Source: Dama dama (taxonomy: Eukaryota; Chordata; Mammalia; Artiodactyla; Cervidae). Taken from it: a stretch of 64,000 nt of DNA. Where the stretch lies: NCBI RefSeq assembly GCF_033118175.1, contig NC_083693.1, positions 26,855,981 through 26,919,980 of the forward strand, written 5' to 3'. The notes beneath the pieces were generated by a model. It did no database searches and was not told the DNA's origin. It saw only the letters and a list, made by a program, of their open reading frames with translations. Within the stretch, counting starts at the first letter, position 1. Each line of letters begins with the position of its first letter. Below, one piece after another: positions 10,151-22,270 of the stretch. The position numbers were made by a program, and so were the translations under genes.

Positions 10151-11708
10151 CATATGTACACTATATGTATTCAATTTATGGGTGAATAAATTAATAAACA
10201 AATATAAATCTAAATTCAGCAAGCATGATGGGTATTTTACATAAGGTCACAAATTAACTGGAGTGATGTTCAGCTCGCACAATTCCTTGAGCTATCCTTG
10301 AGAAAAGAAGCTGTTTCTCACATGCATTTCTGTCCTTCCCATCCTTACTCACCCAAAGATGGCCACAGTGGACAGTTCTACCAGGTAAGAGTCTAGTTTA
10401 TTGGCCTCATGGTGATATGGACACAGACATTGTCAAGAATAGAACTTTCACCTATGAAGCAATGAAAAATAATTGGGAAACAAAATGTCCAACTTTAGTG
10501 GAAACATACTCAAGCCATAGATGTCACCTGGTTTTCATTTTGCTATTTTAAAGAGGAGAAAGAGTTTCACAAGAATGCAACTCTAGAAGAAATTTTCATA
10601 AACTCCAGATAGCTATTGGTCCATGATCTCCACACAGAAACTGATGTTTTTTCCCAGGGAGTCCTAGTTGACTGTACATGATCCAGAGGCTGTACTAGAG
10701 TTGATATTTCCACACCAAGATGCTCCTAACAGTTTGCCTTCCTCCCTTTAAGTCGTATGCTCCCTTAAGTACCAAAATAAGGGTGATATTTTTAAACTAT
10801 TTGTCTAGGAAAGAAAAAAATCTCTGCCAATGCATTGGACATTTGATCTTGGTATTCAGGGGTTTCTAGAATCTGTTGTGGTGGTAAATAAGCCCAGGAC
10901 TCATTTGTACCATTAAGGCTTCACTGTGATGTGGAGACCGAGGTGACCTCCCCTTGTGTTTCCCCCCTGCTGCTGTGTGAATGATGTAGGTAAAAGGAGA
11001 CAGGCCTGACGTCTTAGCACACAGCTCAGCCCTGAGTTATGCTAATTACCATCCCAGAGCTGGTTAAGAAAAACATATTGTCAAGCTAGGGCTTTGAAAA
11101 ATAAAACAACGCATATTTCTTTGCTCCCCCCCTCCTCCTCTTTTTGCCTTAAGTAATTGATTCATTTTTCTCTTGCAATCAGTGGGAAGATGGATTTCCC
11201 CACCCCTATTTGGAAAATAAACTGAAATCCATTTTTCATTTGTGTCCATTGGAGCCAGCTCTTCACTAGTTGTGCCTATAAAGGCGTAGATAGTTGAAAC
11301 ATTACATTGGGAAAGTTTTTTCTTCTTTTTTCTCCTTCTTACAGCTATTTGTAAAGGACTTGTTTCTTTCCCTTCTATTTCCCTTCAGAAATTAAGCAAT
11401 GTTTAGAACCTTCCACATTTCAAGTAAAAGCCTTTCAAAATGAAAGGAAAAAATATTTCAAACCTCGGTATTTAGAGTCCATATGTTCTCTATTCAGAGC
11501 GAACAATTAATGCAAAGCTGGCAACAGAGCTAGGGAGACAGACGTGCCCAGCTTCCAGGAGTGCTTGATGGAGGTCGGATGGCAGATCTAACATTTAAGG
11601 CCCTGAGTGTATCATTGCCAGAAAGGTGACACGTGAACAGTAGCTAACAGTGGAAGGCACTTAGGTGTGTTCTCTGTCATTAAAGCAGGTCCAAAGCCAC
11701 AGGGTACA
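10151..11708. other. Repeat-poor non-coding block
   Basis: About 1.5 kb with no recognised repeat, unusual for this window. No exon with plausible coding character is visible. AT-rich motifs such as ATGCTAATTA at 11039-11048 occur, which is an octamer or homeodomain-like string. That is suggestive only. Confidence 0.4.
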
Positions 11709-11719
11709 CACAGATAAGT

Positions 11720-11943
11720 GTGTGTGATGTGCTAAGTCGCCTCAGTTGTGTCCAGCTCTTTGCGACCCCAAGGACTGTAGCCCACCAGATTCCTCTGTCC
11801 ATGGGATTTTCCAGGCATGAATACTGGAGTGGGTTGTCATTTCCTTCTCCAGAGGATCTTCCCAAATCAGGGATTGAACCTGGGTTTCTTATGTCTCCTG
11901 CATTGGCAGGAGGGTTCTTCACCACTCCTGTTACCTGGGAAGT
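11720..11943 (-). mobile_element. Bov-tA-type SINE with target-site duplication
   Basis: Complete antisense copy. The 11-nt duplication CACAGATAAGT lies at 11709-11719 and 11944-11954. Confidence 0.95.
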
Positions 11944-12290
11944 CACAGATAAGTAGGTAACATGTAAATTGTGAGTGTATATAAACAGGCACTGGCTTAA
12001 TCACTAAGATCGAGTGTTTTGACATCTTTTTTGAGGAACTCTTGATGCAACAGGCTAGATATTAATTTAATGTGACAGTAATGATATTCACTCTAATTCC
12101 AAACTAGCCTGTTCACTTTAACTAAAGTACCAAAAGACAGACTAAGCAATATAGTTGCAGAAAAATTAATCAAATTTTAAAATGTCCTGGAATCCTTGTG
12201 TGGTTGCTCCATCAAAAGTCTGTTAACATAAGGCACTGGGTATCTTATGGGCAAGTTCATAACCAAAGAGAAGAGAAACCAAAGATAACA

Positions 12291-12417
12291 TCTCCAGGCA
12301 AGAATACTGGAGTGGGTAGCCATGCCCTCCTCCAGGGGATCTTCCCAACCCAGGGATTGAACCCAAGTCTCCTGTGTGGCAGGCAGATCCTTTACCATCA
12401 GACCTCCAGGGAAGCCC
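12291..12417 (-). mobile_element. Bov-tA-type SINE, 3'-truncated
   Basis: Starts within the Bov-A body (CTCCAGGCAAGAATACTGG) and ends with the antisense tRNA-like head (CTCCAGGGAAGCCC). The BovB-like tail part is missing. Confidence 0.9.
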
Positions 12418-12984
12418 AACATATTCTTTACCATAAAGTAAATAAGAGAGCTTACTATGTTTCAGGCATTGCCTGAGGGGCTGAGGATATAGTCATTAGT
12501 TCATGGCCAGTCTGAATCCACCATGTAGAGTATAGGGACATGCAAATATTCTGTAATGTGTTAAGGCATCTGGTTTAAGGAAGCATGAAGCAGAAGGTTA
12601 ATCCACTTGGAGGTGCATTCGGGGGAGTGAGGGAGGGTTAGAGTGGAGGTTTGGACTAGACAGCCTTGAGAATGAGCAGAAGTAGCCAAGGAAATAATGG
12701 GGAGAAAAAGACTCTTCCCTCTGACAGAGTCTATCCCTTTTATTACCCCAGATCATCCATAATGACCATTCCTCATCCTTCATATGACAAGGAATCCATC
12801 ACAGGCATAGACTGAGAACTTTGTTTTCCACAGGGCACTGTGAGTTTCTGCTGACTATCCCTACATCTGTTAGGCAGAAAAGTGGGGGATTGGGTTTGTT
12901 GCTTCTCAATTATGGGGCAAAATGCCTCACCACATCATCTTTAGGGTAAAGTCATATAAGTGGAGAACCAGTTAACACAGGGAT
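12418..12984. other. Unassigned sequence, weak L2 resemblance
   Basis: TTACTATGTTTCAGGCATTG at about 12450 resembles antisense L2. The rest is not assignable, and no exon is seen. Confidence 0.35.
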
Positions 12985-12996
12985 ACTCACAACTAA

Positions 12997-13222
12997 GGGC
13001 TTCCCAGATGGTGCTAGTGTAAGGAAACCACCAGTCAACGCAGGACATGTAAGAGACATGGGTTCAATCTCTGGGTCAGGAAGAGCCCCTGGAGGAAAGC
13101 ATGGCAACCCACTCCAGTATTCTTGTCTGGAGAATCCAATGGACAGAGGAGTCTGGCGGGATACAGTCCATGGGATCTCAAAGAGTCAGACACGACTAAA
13201 GTGACTTAGAATGCACACATGC
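12997..13222 (+). mobile_element. Bov-tA-type SINE with target-site duplication
   Basis: A variant head (GGCTTCCCAGATGGTGCTAG) is followed by a complete body. ACTCACAACTAA at 12985-12996 and ACTCACAGCTAA at 13223-13234 are the flanking duplication, with one mismatch. Confidence 0.93.
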
Positions 13223-13234
13223 ACTCACAGCTAA

Positions 13235-13696
13235 AGCATCCTTGATTGGTCCATTGTGAACCCCGAGGTTGCTGCAGTGGGGAGATCAAGCATTGCTCAC
13301 AGCATTGCTCCTAAGAAGACCAGCCTTTGATTTTTAATAATCCTACACTCCACCCCGCCCCCCGCCTCCTTCATGGACACAACTCATGATCCTGTTTCAG
13401 TAGTTCTTCTCTAAGCATCTGGGGCTTCCTCTTTGCTCTGTTTCCTCTCTCTCCCCTTCACCTTCAGACTCTGGTCTCACACTTAGGCTCTTCACCTTCA
13501 GATCTGAAACTTTGTCTAGACTCTGCTGTTGATTTCCAAGTATCCGTATCTGCTTTTTTTTCTTAGATGCTTTCTTCATTCCTCCTTTACTCTGTGGCCC
13601 ACACAAACAGCCTCTGCCCCATTTAGGCCCAATGACATGGGCCTTTGTATTATTTCTCTATGGCTTCCCTAATAAATGAGCATAAACTTAACAGTT
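13235..13696. other. Unassigned sequence with pyrimidine-rich centre
   Basis: C/T-rich DNA at about 13330-13600 (for example CCACCCCGCCCCCCGCC). No repeat family or exon is recognised. Confidence 0.4.
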
Positions 13697-13712
13697 AAAA
13701 CAATGCCCTCTT

Positions 13713-13838
13713 GTAACTTCCCTGGCAGTCCAGTGGTTGACTCCATACTTCCAAAGCAGGACTTAGTTCCTGGTCGGGGAACTAAGATCCCATATGCTTT
13801 GCAGCACAGCCAAAACAAATTTAAAAAGAAACAAAGAA
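13713..13838 (+). mobile_element. CHR-type SINE with 16-nt target-site duplication
   Basis: A head (AACTTCCCTGGCAGTCCAG) is followed by GGTCGGGGAACTAAGATCCC and an A-rich tail. AAAACAATGCCCTCTT is repeated exactly at 13697-13712 and 13839-13854. Confidence 0.85.
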
Positions 13839-13874
13839 AAAACAATGCCCTCTTAACATCTCACAGTTCTATAT

Positions 13875-14091
13875 TGCCTTTGTTGCTTAGTCGCTAAACC
13901 ATGTCCAACTCTTTGTGGTCCCAGGAGCCTACCAGACTCCTCTGTCCATGCAATTTCCCAAGGAAGAATACTGAAGTGGCTTGCCATTTCCTTCTGCAGG
14001 GAATCTTCCCAACATAGAGGCTGAACCCGTGTCTCCTGCATCGGCAAGCGGATTGTTTACCACAGAGCCAGCCAGCAGGGAAGCCACCACT
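13875..14091 (-). mobile_element. Bov-tA-type SINE with target-site duplication
   Basis: Antisense copy, diverged in the body. GTTCTATAT flanks it at 13866-13874 and 14092-14100. Confidence 0.92.
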
Positions 14092-14100
14092 GTTCTATAT

Positions 14101-14587
14101 GTTAGGGGACAAAAACACAGTTCATAGGCCAAAATCAAGATGTCAATAGGCTGCGTTTCTTACTGGAATGTCTGGGGATGAATCCACTTCCTAACTCATT
14201 CAGGTTGTTGGTCATATTCAGTTTCACGTAGGCATAGGACTAAGGTCCACATATTGTTAATGATGGTTGGCCAAGAGTAATTCTCAGCCTTTAGAAACTG
14301 CCTGGTCCCCTGGTTGATGGTCCCCTTCATCTTCTAAGCCAGCAATGGCCACTCAAATCTTCCTCATTCTTCAAATCTCTCTGATATCACTGTTTTTTTT
14401 TTTTTTTTTTTTTCTGTCTCTCTTCTGCTTCATCCCTATCCTTCTTCTCTTGGAGCCAAAGAAGTTCCTCTACTTGCAAAGGCCCAGGTGACTATATTGA
14501 ACCCACCTATGTTATCCATAACAATCTCTGCATTATAGTAATCTGAATGCTATATGTAGATATCTCTTTTGCCATATATATATATAA
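14101..14587. other. Unassigned sequence with poly-T tract
   Basis: An uninterrupted T tract of about 20 nt starts near 14393 inside otherwise unassigned sequence. A short TATATATATA run abuts the next SINE. Confidence 0.5.
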
Positions 14588-14792
14588 AGTTAGTTGCTCA
14601 GTCATGTCTGACTCTGTGCAACCCCACGGACTGTAGCCCACCAGGCTCCCCTGGGCATGGAATTCTCTATGCAAGAATACTAGAGTGGGTAGCCATTCCC
14701 TTCTCTAGGGGATCTTTCTGACCCAGGGACTGAACCTGGGTCTCCTGCAATGCAGGCAGATTCTTTACCATCTGAGCCACCAGGGAAGCCCT
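14588..14792 (-). mobile_element. Bov-tA-type SINE
   Basis: Full antisense copy from GTTAGTTGCTCAGTCATGTC to the head GAGCCACCAGGGAAGCCC. Confidence 0.95.
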
Positions 14793-14799
14793 ACTTGTT

Positions 14800-15014
14800 T
14801 TTTAAAAATATTTATTTACTATTTGGCTGTGCCAGGTCTTTGTTGTGGCATGTGAGATCTCGCTCTCTCTCTCTCTCTTTCTCTTCCCTTAGTTGTAGCA
14901 TGCAGAATCTTTAGTTGCAGCATGTGAGATCTAGTTCCCTGACCAGGGACAGAATCCAGGCCCCCTGTGCTGGGAATGCAGACACTCAGCCACTGGACTA
15001 CTGGGATGTCACCT
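14800..15014 (-). mobile_element. CHR-type SINE with internal CT repeat
   Basis: The antisense tail (ATATTTATTTACTATTTGGC), GTTGCAGCATG blocks and eroded head (CCACTGGACTACTGGGATGTC) are recognisable. A (CT)n tract at 14862-14885 has expanded inside it. Confidence 0.75.
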
Positions 15015-15710
15015 AAAGTAGCCTGTTTATAAAGGATTAGGTTATAGTTATCTTTAAGGGACATTATTATATCTAGTTCAGGCCTCAATGGTGGGAAGTC
15101 AGACAACTAGAACATCTCAATCTCTGTATCCTGGTGGAATTTCTAAGAAAGAGGCTCAAAATATATAAGACATTTTCTCTAGTAATATTTCAAGTTTGCA
15201 AATGCTTTCCCACATCTTGAGGAAGATAGAGAGAGATGCAGCCAGCCTACAGCCTGGCACAGAGTCAGTCCTCAGAATACATTAATTTCCTCCTCCCATT
15301 CTTGCATTTGACATTCAAGAGAGAACATCATGGAGTGACTTTGGAATTTTAAATCTGATCCTACAAGCTGCACTCACAAATCGGCCTTGAGATTATTATA
15401 GTTTGGAGCAGATGGAAGTCTCTAAGAAATTTAAGCTGAGCATATGATTCTGTCCATTCAATTACCCAATTGTGGGGCTGAGAGTAACCTTTTTATTCCC
15501 TTTGAGTTCTGAAAACCTATATATTGGCCACCTATTGAATAAAGCGATGTGTGTAGTGAAGTGATGGTCTGAGAGGGCAAGGGAGGCCCAAGTTAAGTGG
15601 CTTCTTGGCAAATAAAACACTGTGCCCTTTTGTTCCTTAGAAATCAGTTAGTTGGGGGTAAGGAAGAGTTTCATACCCTTCCCCCACTCTCATTCCCAAT
15701 ATACACATGG
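15015..15710. other. Unassigned non-coding sequence
   Basis: No repeat family, exon or regulatory signature is recognised. Confidence 0.4.
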
Positions 15711-15725
15711 CAAGCTTACAAAAGG

Positions 15726-15942
15726 GAAGCCACCTGGTGGCTCAGGTGTATAGAATCTGCCTGCCAATGCTGGAGACGCAGGCTCGATCCCTGGGTTGGG
15801 AAGATTCCCTGGATAAGAGAATGACTACCCATTCCAATATTCTTGCCTGGAGAATTCCATGGACAGAGGAACCTGGCAGGCTATAATCCAGGGCATCACA
15901 AAGAGTCAGACAAGACTGAGGGACTAAACAACAACAACAACA
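15726..15942 (+). mobile_element. Bov-tA-type SINE
   Basis: A head with GGGAAGCCACCTGGTGGCTC and a complete body are followed by a short AAC-repeat tail. AAGCTTACAAAAG before it and AAGCTTATAAAAG after it are the probable target-site duplication. Confidence 0.92.
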
Positions 15943-15943
15943 G

Positions 15944-16699
15944 CAAAGCTTATAAAAGCACTCTTTTTTGCTTCTCTGTTTTTTAAAAGTTAATAACTCC
16001 AGTCCTACTTTTAAAAAACAGAACAAAGACCACACACACAACATTTTTTCTGATGAGTTACACAGTGAGCACCTTTTCTACAGAAGGACCTTCCCATAAA
16101 TCCTACTGCCTAGGGTTCACATATTGTTACCAAGTATTAGGTACAGGGTTTACCTCCCTCTTCATCATCTAGACCAGAGCCCAGCACACAACATCTGTTA
16201 GATGAATTTCAGATGAATGAGAGAGTGGGCATGGATTATTGGTGAGGTTTAACACATGCATGATCATAGCCACAAAGATGCACTGTAAGACTGTAAAGGA
16301 TAATTATTTCCATCTCTTTTATATTTTAAACAGCTTGGGTGACGCCACCATCAGGCACATGTGTGACCATTGTCTCCCTTTTTCATTGACTGATATCATT
16401 CTTGATGCTCTTTGCTACTAAACCAGGTGCAAACTCATTCTCAGAACAACCTTCAAAACCACTCTCTAAGCAAACTAAATTGGCAAATGCAATAAAACCT
16501 AACCGGCAACTCTTACCAGTATAACATCTAAGGCAATCACAAGTATGGTGAATGCTTGTCAAAATAAATGAATAAACTGTCACAGTTTAGAAGAGCCTGA
16601 AAAGACATGACTACACATATGATGTGGTGTCTTGAATGGGATCCTGGAACAGAAAAAGGACATAGGTATGAAAAATAGGGAACTCTAAATAAACCATTG
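15944..16699. other. Unassigned sequence, weak L2 tail
   Basis: CCAGAGCCCAGCACACAACA with GATGAATGAGAGAG at 16172-16226 resembles an L2 3' end in plus orientation. The remainder is unassigned. Confidence 0.35.
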
Positions 16700-16815
16700 T
16701 TATTTTGTCGCTAATTTACTGGGTTGCCTTTTCCTTCTCCAGGGGATCTTCCTGACCAAGAGATGGAACCTGTATCTCCTGTGCTGCAGACAGGTTCTTT
16801 ACCACTGAACAACCC
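16700..16815 (-). mobile_element. Bov-tA-type SINE, internally deleted
   Basis: The outer body (TTTGTCGCTAA) jumps directly to the GGGTTGCCTTTTCCTTCTCC block and then an eroded head. About half the element is missing. Confidence 0.75.
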
Positions 16816-17194
16816 AAATAAAGCATAGGTTTCAGTTAATGATTATGTATCATTATTGGTTTATCAATCATAACAAATATACCATACTAAAATAAGATGT
16901 TAATGTAACAGAACCTGCTTTGGGCATATGGGAATTACTATCTTCACATTAATTCTTTAAGTCTAAAACTGCTCTAAAATTAAGCTTTCATTAAAAATAT
17001 TGAAAAGAAAAATTTCTGAAGAAAATGAGTAAGTATGAATCTAGAAGCCTTAATTCAGTTCCGTGACATGAAATAAAAGACTGAGCTTTTAAACAAATGG
17101 CTTTCACTTTGGTAATCAACTGTAAGTAGTTTCTGAACTTTCTTCTAAACTTAGTTGAAATTGATATGATATACTACTATGGGTGAAATTGATA

Positions 17195-17390
17195 AAGAAT
17201 GAGAATCTACCGCAGAGCACAGGGAACTCTGCTCAGTACTCTGTGGTGACCTAGATGGGAAGGAAATCTAAAAAGGAATGGAGATACATATATATATGTT
17301 ATATATATATAATTGGTTCACTTTGCTGCATAGCACAAACTAACACAATATTGTAAAAACATCTATACTGCAATAAGAAGAGGTAAAACA
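17195..17390 (+). mobile_element. L1 3'UTR fragment
   Basis: CACAGGGAACTCTGCTCAGT, TGGTGACCTAGATGGGAAGG, CACTTTGCTGCATAGC and ACTAACACAATATTGTAAAA are ruminant or older L1 3'UTR hallmarks in order, ending in an eroded A-rich tail. A TA microsatellite has grown inside. Confidence 0.75.
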
Positions 17391-18537
17391 GTTTAAAAAA
17401 ATTTCTGAAAAGAAATTGAAATTTAATTAAACTGTCCTGTTGCATTTTTCATTATATGTGAACTGATAATTAATCAATGGCTATTATTGTAACAGATAAA
17501 AAGTGGAAATTTATCATATACATTTTCACTCAGTTACTCTTTGTCCAAGGATTCTAGATCACCCATGACATGCATGCCACATGTCCCTATATTGACGAAT
17601 CTTGTCATTTAATAGAGTTACAAATATTCACTTAGGCTAAGCCAATTGAATTTTTTTATAAATCCAGAAAGAAATAGACAGATTCAAACCACCAAGACAC
17701 AAAATGTTTATGGAAGCTATCAACTTAATTTTTTAAAAGGAGCTAAAACTGCAAAACACAATCCATTTGATTTTACAAAGTTCAAAGTGTGGCATCTGTA
17801 TTTATTGAGAAAGACACATTTAAGAAAGACATAGGAAGAGGATATCACCTCATTCATTAACCACACCACACATAATGCTCCTGTCTTTCCTTATGTGGTC
17901 AGCATCTTTATCTGAACATGCAGATTTTCCACTCTGCCTTTCAAATGGCCCAGGAGATCAACTGCACACAGGCTTATGGGAGGTGTCTTTATAAGGAAGT
18001 GCTGTAAAGTTTTGGTGAAGGGCCAACACTTTGAAAAAAGCTTGTTCTTACATTAGTCAGGGTCTTCCTGGAAATGCCTGAAAGCTCATGAGCAAAGCAG
18101 TCCCCTTCAGTTCCTGACATACAAGAAGCTTGGATGGTTCACAAAAGATTTTGATAAGCATCTGGCCATCTGGGTTCAGGTCCAAGTTGGACATCTGAAG
18201 TTCCTGAGGTGCATCCATGCATGTTTATTATATTGTAAACAAATGTAGATGAAAAGCACATACGAAATTGTTGTAAGAAAATGTCTTGGCATCTATTGTT
18301 CATCATTAATAAATAAGGAATTCCTTTCTGTGACACACGTGGGCTCTCCATTTGGTCAATCCACCAAGCTCAAGCTAGGAATTTAAAGCGATCCTGTTCT
18401 TCCTCTTTTGGAAAGAAAAAGTGAAGCAAGACTCACAGGCCAGATACCCATCCTTGTGCATGGAGGCTTGTGACAACCAGATCCGAAGGTGATTCTCCAT
18501 CTGAAACAGAGCAGGACCCTGTGGTCCTTGCCCCCAG
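17391..18537. other. Unassigned sequence upstream of an LTR
   Basis: No exon is seen. About 18380-18537 may belong to the internal 3' end of the ERV whose LTR follows, but the shared region with the 39.9-kb copy only starts near 18538. Confidence 0.35.
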
Positions 18538-19152
18538 TGTCCTCTGCCTGCATTTTGTCTGTGGAAAAACTTTAGCCAAAGAATAAGTTTAATTAGAGAA
18601 GTGAGAAAATGCAGAAACAAAGGAAAGCAGTCAAAGGACACCAAGTAAAAATAGTCACTAAGCAAAGTAAAGGACATTCTCAGAGGCTTTAGATAATATT
18701 CTGAGCCATATCCTCTAGCTGTCTTAGAGATAATGAAACCCTCACCAGGTGGAAGAAGTTAACCACATGATGACCAGACTCTAGCCGTGATATAAGCTGC
18801 CACAATTCTCAGAACTGGCCTCGAGAAATGGGAACAAACTGACCCTGGAACTGAAGACTAACTGTACTTAAAACCATCATGATGACACTCAGCAGCCCAC
18901 CAACAACCGATTTCAAGATGACTCTCAGAGCTGACTGTGCTGATTCTGCATGTCGTCCCCTCCTTCTGTCTAAAAGCTCTTGCCCACTGACTGTCAGTGA
19001 GGAGTGGGGGAGTCAGCCTTTGGATAGGCATCTGTCCCTCACCACCTCCCTCCCAGTTGCCAGCATCCAAAATAAAGCAAGTTTCCTTTCCACCAACCTG
19101 GCCTCTTTATCGGCTTTGAGAGGTGAGCAGCCTGGCCCCACTTTCAGTTACA
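18538..19152 (+). mobile_element. ERV-type LTR (copy 1)
   Basis: About 615 bp shared, with divergence, with 39943-40490: for example TGGAAAAACTTTAGC, CACCAGGTGGAAGA and GGAACAAACTGA. A polyadenylation signal lies in CCAAAATAAAGCAAGTTTCC near 19067, followed by a short R/U5-like end. This organisation is LTR-like. The exact family, boundaries and target duplication are not established, and no gag, pol or env frame is visible nearby. Confidence 0.6.
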
Positions 19153-20517
19153 GCTCCTTCTCAGTGTATCTGCAAGAAAAGGTATGCAGGGGATTGAACT
19201 TGAGTTTCACCTTCTCTTTCTCCTATGGAAGAGTACTGTCCTGCCTCATTAACACCAGTAAATCATAGCCACAAGTCCTTTCCCCAAGGTCCAGAAATTA
19301 GCTATTTACATCCGGGGAGACAACTACAGTATTTTGTCAGCAATCATAACAGAATGCTAAGCAGGGACTTGGGGTTCCCCTAGACAAATAGGACAGGGAA
19401 AGGAGTTGGCCTCTAGCCTACAAATATATAAATAAACAACACTTCATGGAGCTAAGAGTCTTCCTCCAGAGCTAATCAGTTACTTACTGAAAAGTGATTG
19501 CCATTGCCACCAGAAAGAAAATGGAGAACTTTTTCCCCCCTCTCCTTCACATATGAACCATATTTGACATTTGTGATCTCCTGTGTTTTAATTTTTATAG
19601 ACTCCCTGCTGCTGGCAGAAATGTTAATCTCAGAAAAAGGAATCCTCATCCTTCTTATTCCAGCAGCCCTTACGAATAGTAATAAAACATCTTCTGAATT
19701 TACAGCCACTCCTATGTTTTTATTACATGGCCCGGCATCCCCAGCCTTGATTTTGACCTTGAGGGTCCACAGTGCAGTCTGGAATAGGGAAGGAAAGGGA
19801 GTGGGTGAGAAATAGCAAGGAGGTAGAGGAGAAAAAGATGAGGAGATCATCCGTGTGTGTGTTTCCATTAAGAAAATAGATCATTTGTTGAGCAAGGAAC
19901 ACCAAAAACAGAAAGTCATCTGTTTGTATATCTGGGTGAGGCTCTGCGGGGAGTACAGAAATGAATCAAATAGCATCAGTATCTTCCAGGAATTCACAGA
20001 TTAATGGAAGGAAAATATATGCAAACTGATGATCTCAACTCGCTTCTGTGAGTGCTGAGATGCCAGAGAAAGGTCTTAGCTCTGCCTGAAGGACCTCAGG
20101 GTAGGTTTTCTGACAGAGATACCTGACCCAGATATGGCAAGGTGTCCAGGGAATAAAGGTGTTGGAAAGACCAGCAGGAACAAAGAAAAATAGAGGAAGC
20201 CACACAGCAGTGTTTATCAAGGCATAAAGAACCGGGTGAAGGGGTGAGAGGGGGATGAATTACACCCACTGGCACAGAATCAAATTTTGTTCTAGAAACA
20301 AATTACCAGAAATGATTGCATCCGAATGATCTGCTTTGTGGCTCTAGGGAGAGGAGATTGGAGGGAGGCAAAGCCTAAGGCCAGAATGAAGCAGAAAGAT
20401 GTGTAGGTCTCCTCACTGGGAAATTAAGCAGCTTTCTAGTTTGTGATGTTAAGGGTGCTACTCACTTTCTGGTCTAGGCTTAATATTGATATTTCCATCT
20501 CTAGAATTTCCCACTGA
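19153..20517. other. Mostly unassigned, with antisense L2-like segment
   Basis: About 19930-20190 (GAGGCTCTGCGGGGAGTACA, then a purine-rich run with TCTGACAGAGATACCTGA) resembles antisense L2. Open frames of 105-130 codons at 19476-19868 overlap on both strands and show no domain. Confidence 0.4.
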
Positions 20518-20765
20518 CATATATATGCTACCATGTGTAAAACGGTTAGCTAGTGGGAAGCTACTGTAGGTCACAGGGAGCTCAGCTCCATGCTCTGTGG
20601 TGACTTAGAAGGGAGGAGGGATGGGGGGTGGGAGGGAGGCTCAAGGGGAAGGGTATATATATACATATAGCTGATTTACACTGTTGTGCAAGAGAAACTA
20701 ACACAACATGTAAAGCAATTATGCTCCAATAATAAAGTAAATAAAAGTACTTCAAAAAAAAAAAA
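20518..20765 (+). mobile_element. L1 3'UTR with poly-A tail
   Basis: ACCATGTGTAAAACGGTTAG, GGTGGGAGGGAGGCTCAAG, GCTGATTTACACTGTTGTGC and CTCCAATAATAAAG are ruminant L1 3'UTR blocks. They are followed by a run of A. Confidence 0.88.
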
Positions 20766-21164
20766 GAGAGAAAGGGGTCAAAAGAAAACAATATTCAAAA
20801 ACATAACCACCTTTTGACATACATTTCATAATACATCAAAATGCTCTTCACCTGTTGTCTCCTGACATGGCCACTACTATCTGTATTGTACACGTGAGGA
20901 CAGTAAGAACCGGGCTTTCTAAATGATTTATCCTTGCTCTTTCTCCTTCAAGAAAGCAATTGCTAGAGTCTCAAAATGTAAGTGAAATCCTGATTTTTTT
21001 CCCCCAAATCCATTTTCCATAACATAAAGTGCCAATTTTCAAAGGCCAATTTTTCACCTCTTTCATATTTTTTCCCCTAGAACTAGTTCCAGCCACCTCC
21101 CTTTGAGCATTTTTTGCTCTTTGCATATTTTCATAGTAATAATTATAATAATGATTATTTCCAT

Positions 21165-21405
21165 AACAATAGCAGCTACTACTTATTCAGTGATGGAAAT
21201 TGCAAGACCCAGTAAAGACATTTTAAAATACACTAATGTAATTCTCACTACAACCCAGTGGTAGGCAATATTATATGTATCTTAAAGACGAATAAATACA
21301 CTCAGAGAGGCCAAGTAACTTGCCCTGGGTTCACAGCTTGAAAGAGACAGAGCTGCCATGGGAACATAGGTCTGCCTGACTCAAAACCACTTATCCCATT
21401 TTCCC
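21165..21405 (-). mobile_element. MIR SINE, antisense
   Basis: The diverged pattern includes CTCACTACAACCCAGTGGTA, CACTCAGAGAGGCCAAGTAA and TTGCCCTGGGTTCACAGC. This matches the reverse complement of MIR. It is an ancient mammalian element. Confidence 0.75.
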
Positions 21406-21889
21406 TTTTCTTAGGCAGGAAGGAAGGAGGCAAACTTGTCCTTGGCTACAGGTTGCTCTGAAGGGTCAGCAAATTAATAATCCCCCCATCTTGGGTGCTG
21501 GCTTTGTAGTCCAACACCCAAGTGTGAAATCTCACCAGGGGTAGATTGGTGTGTGAACAGGTGAACAGGTGTGTCCCTGTTCACACAGCATCAACAGGGC
21601 CTTACTTTTCACATGCATTGACTCGGCTAGCCAGGCACCGACAGTGGGAGTGAGAGAGGGGCCGCTGTGCCAGCCGCGGGGCTGGCTCATCTCTCTCAGT
21701 GGCTGCAACTGGGTCGATTTGATGAGGAGCAGATGAAGGCTGGCGGGGGCACGTTTATTCCAGATCGCCTGTTTATTCTCACTCCAAGCAGGAGAGAGAG
21801 AAAGGGGGGCTGTGGATGGGGGTGTAGCTGGGGATGGCAGACAGGGCGTTAGATGAGAGGTAGAGTTAACTAGACAATCTGCATCAAAA
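21406..21889. other. Unassigned sequence, locally GC-rich
   Basis: GTGTGAACAG and CTGTTCACAC at about 21551-21587 form a 10-bp inverted repeat. GC-rich sequence follows at 21650-21760. No exon is recognised, and the 129-codon minus-strand frame at 21532-21921 has no visible domain. Confidence 0.35.
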
Positions 21890-22270
21890 GGAGGAGAAAA
21901 ACAGATATCGCATATTAACACATAAATGTGGAGTCTAGAAACATGGTAGAGATGATCTTACTTGTAAAGCAGAAATAGACCCAGACCTAGAGAACACGTG
22001 TGTGGATACCGAGACGGAAAGGGGTGGGGGTTGTGGGGGAGGAACTGGGAGATGGGGGCCGACATGCACAGACTACTGCGTATAAAATAACTAAGGAGAA
22101 CCCCCTGTACAGGATAGGAAACTCTACTCGGGGCTCTGTGGAGACTTACAGGGGAAAGACGTCCAAAAAGGGGGATCTATGTGTATGCGTGGCTGGTTTA
22201 CTTTGCCGTCCAGTAGAAACTCACACAGTATTATAAAACCGTTATACTCCAGTAAAAAATGACTTTTGAA
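21890..22270 (+). mobile_element. L1 3'UTR fragment
   Basis: ATTAACACATAAATGTGGAG, ACTGCGTATAAAATAACTAA, GGCTCTGTGGAGACTTACAG and GTTATACTCCAGTAAAAAAT are the expected ordered blocks, diverged. Confidence 0.8.

Noticed and set aside
14588..14792. Possible functional tRNA gene in SINE heads (here and in other Bov-tA copies)
   Set aside because: The heads keep B-box-like sequence but do not show a complete cloverleaf, and they are fused to a Bov-A body.
19476..19868. 130-codon minus-strand frame as a small gene
   Set aside because: It overlaps an equally long plus-strand frame, shows no recognisable motif and has no splice or promoter context I can support.
21532..21921. 129-codon minus-strand frame in GC-rich DNA
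   Set aside because: Composition-driven open frame. Its sequence looks non-domain and extends into an L1 tail.
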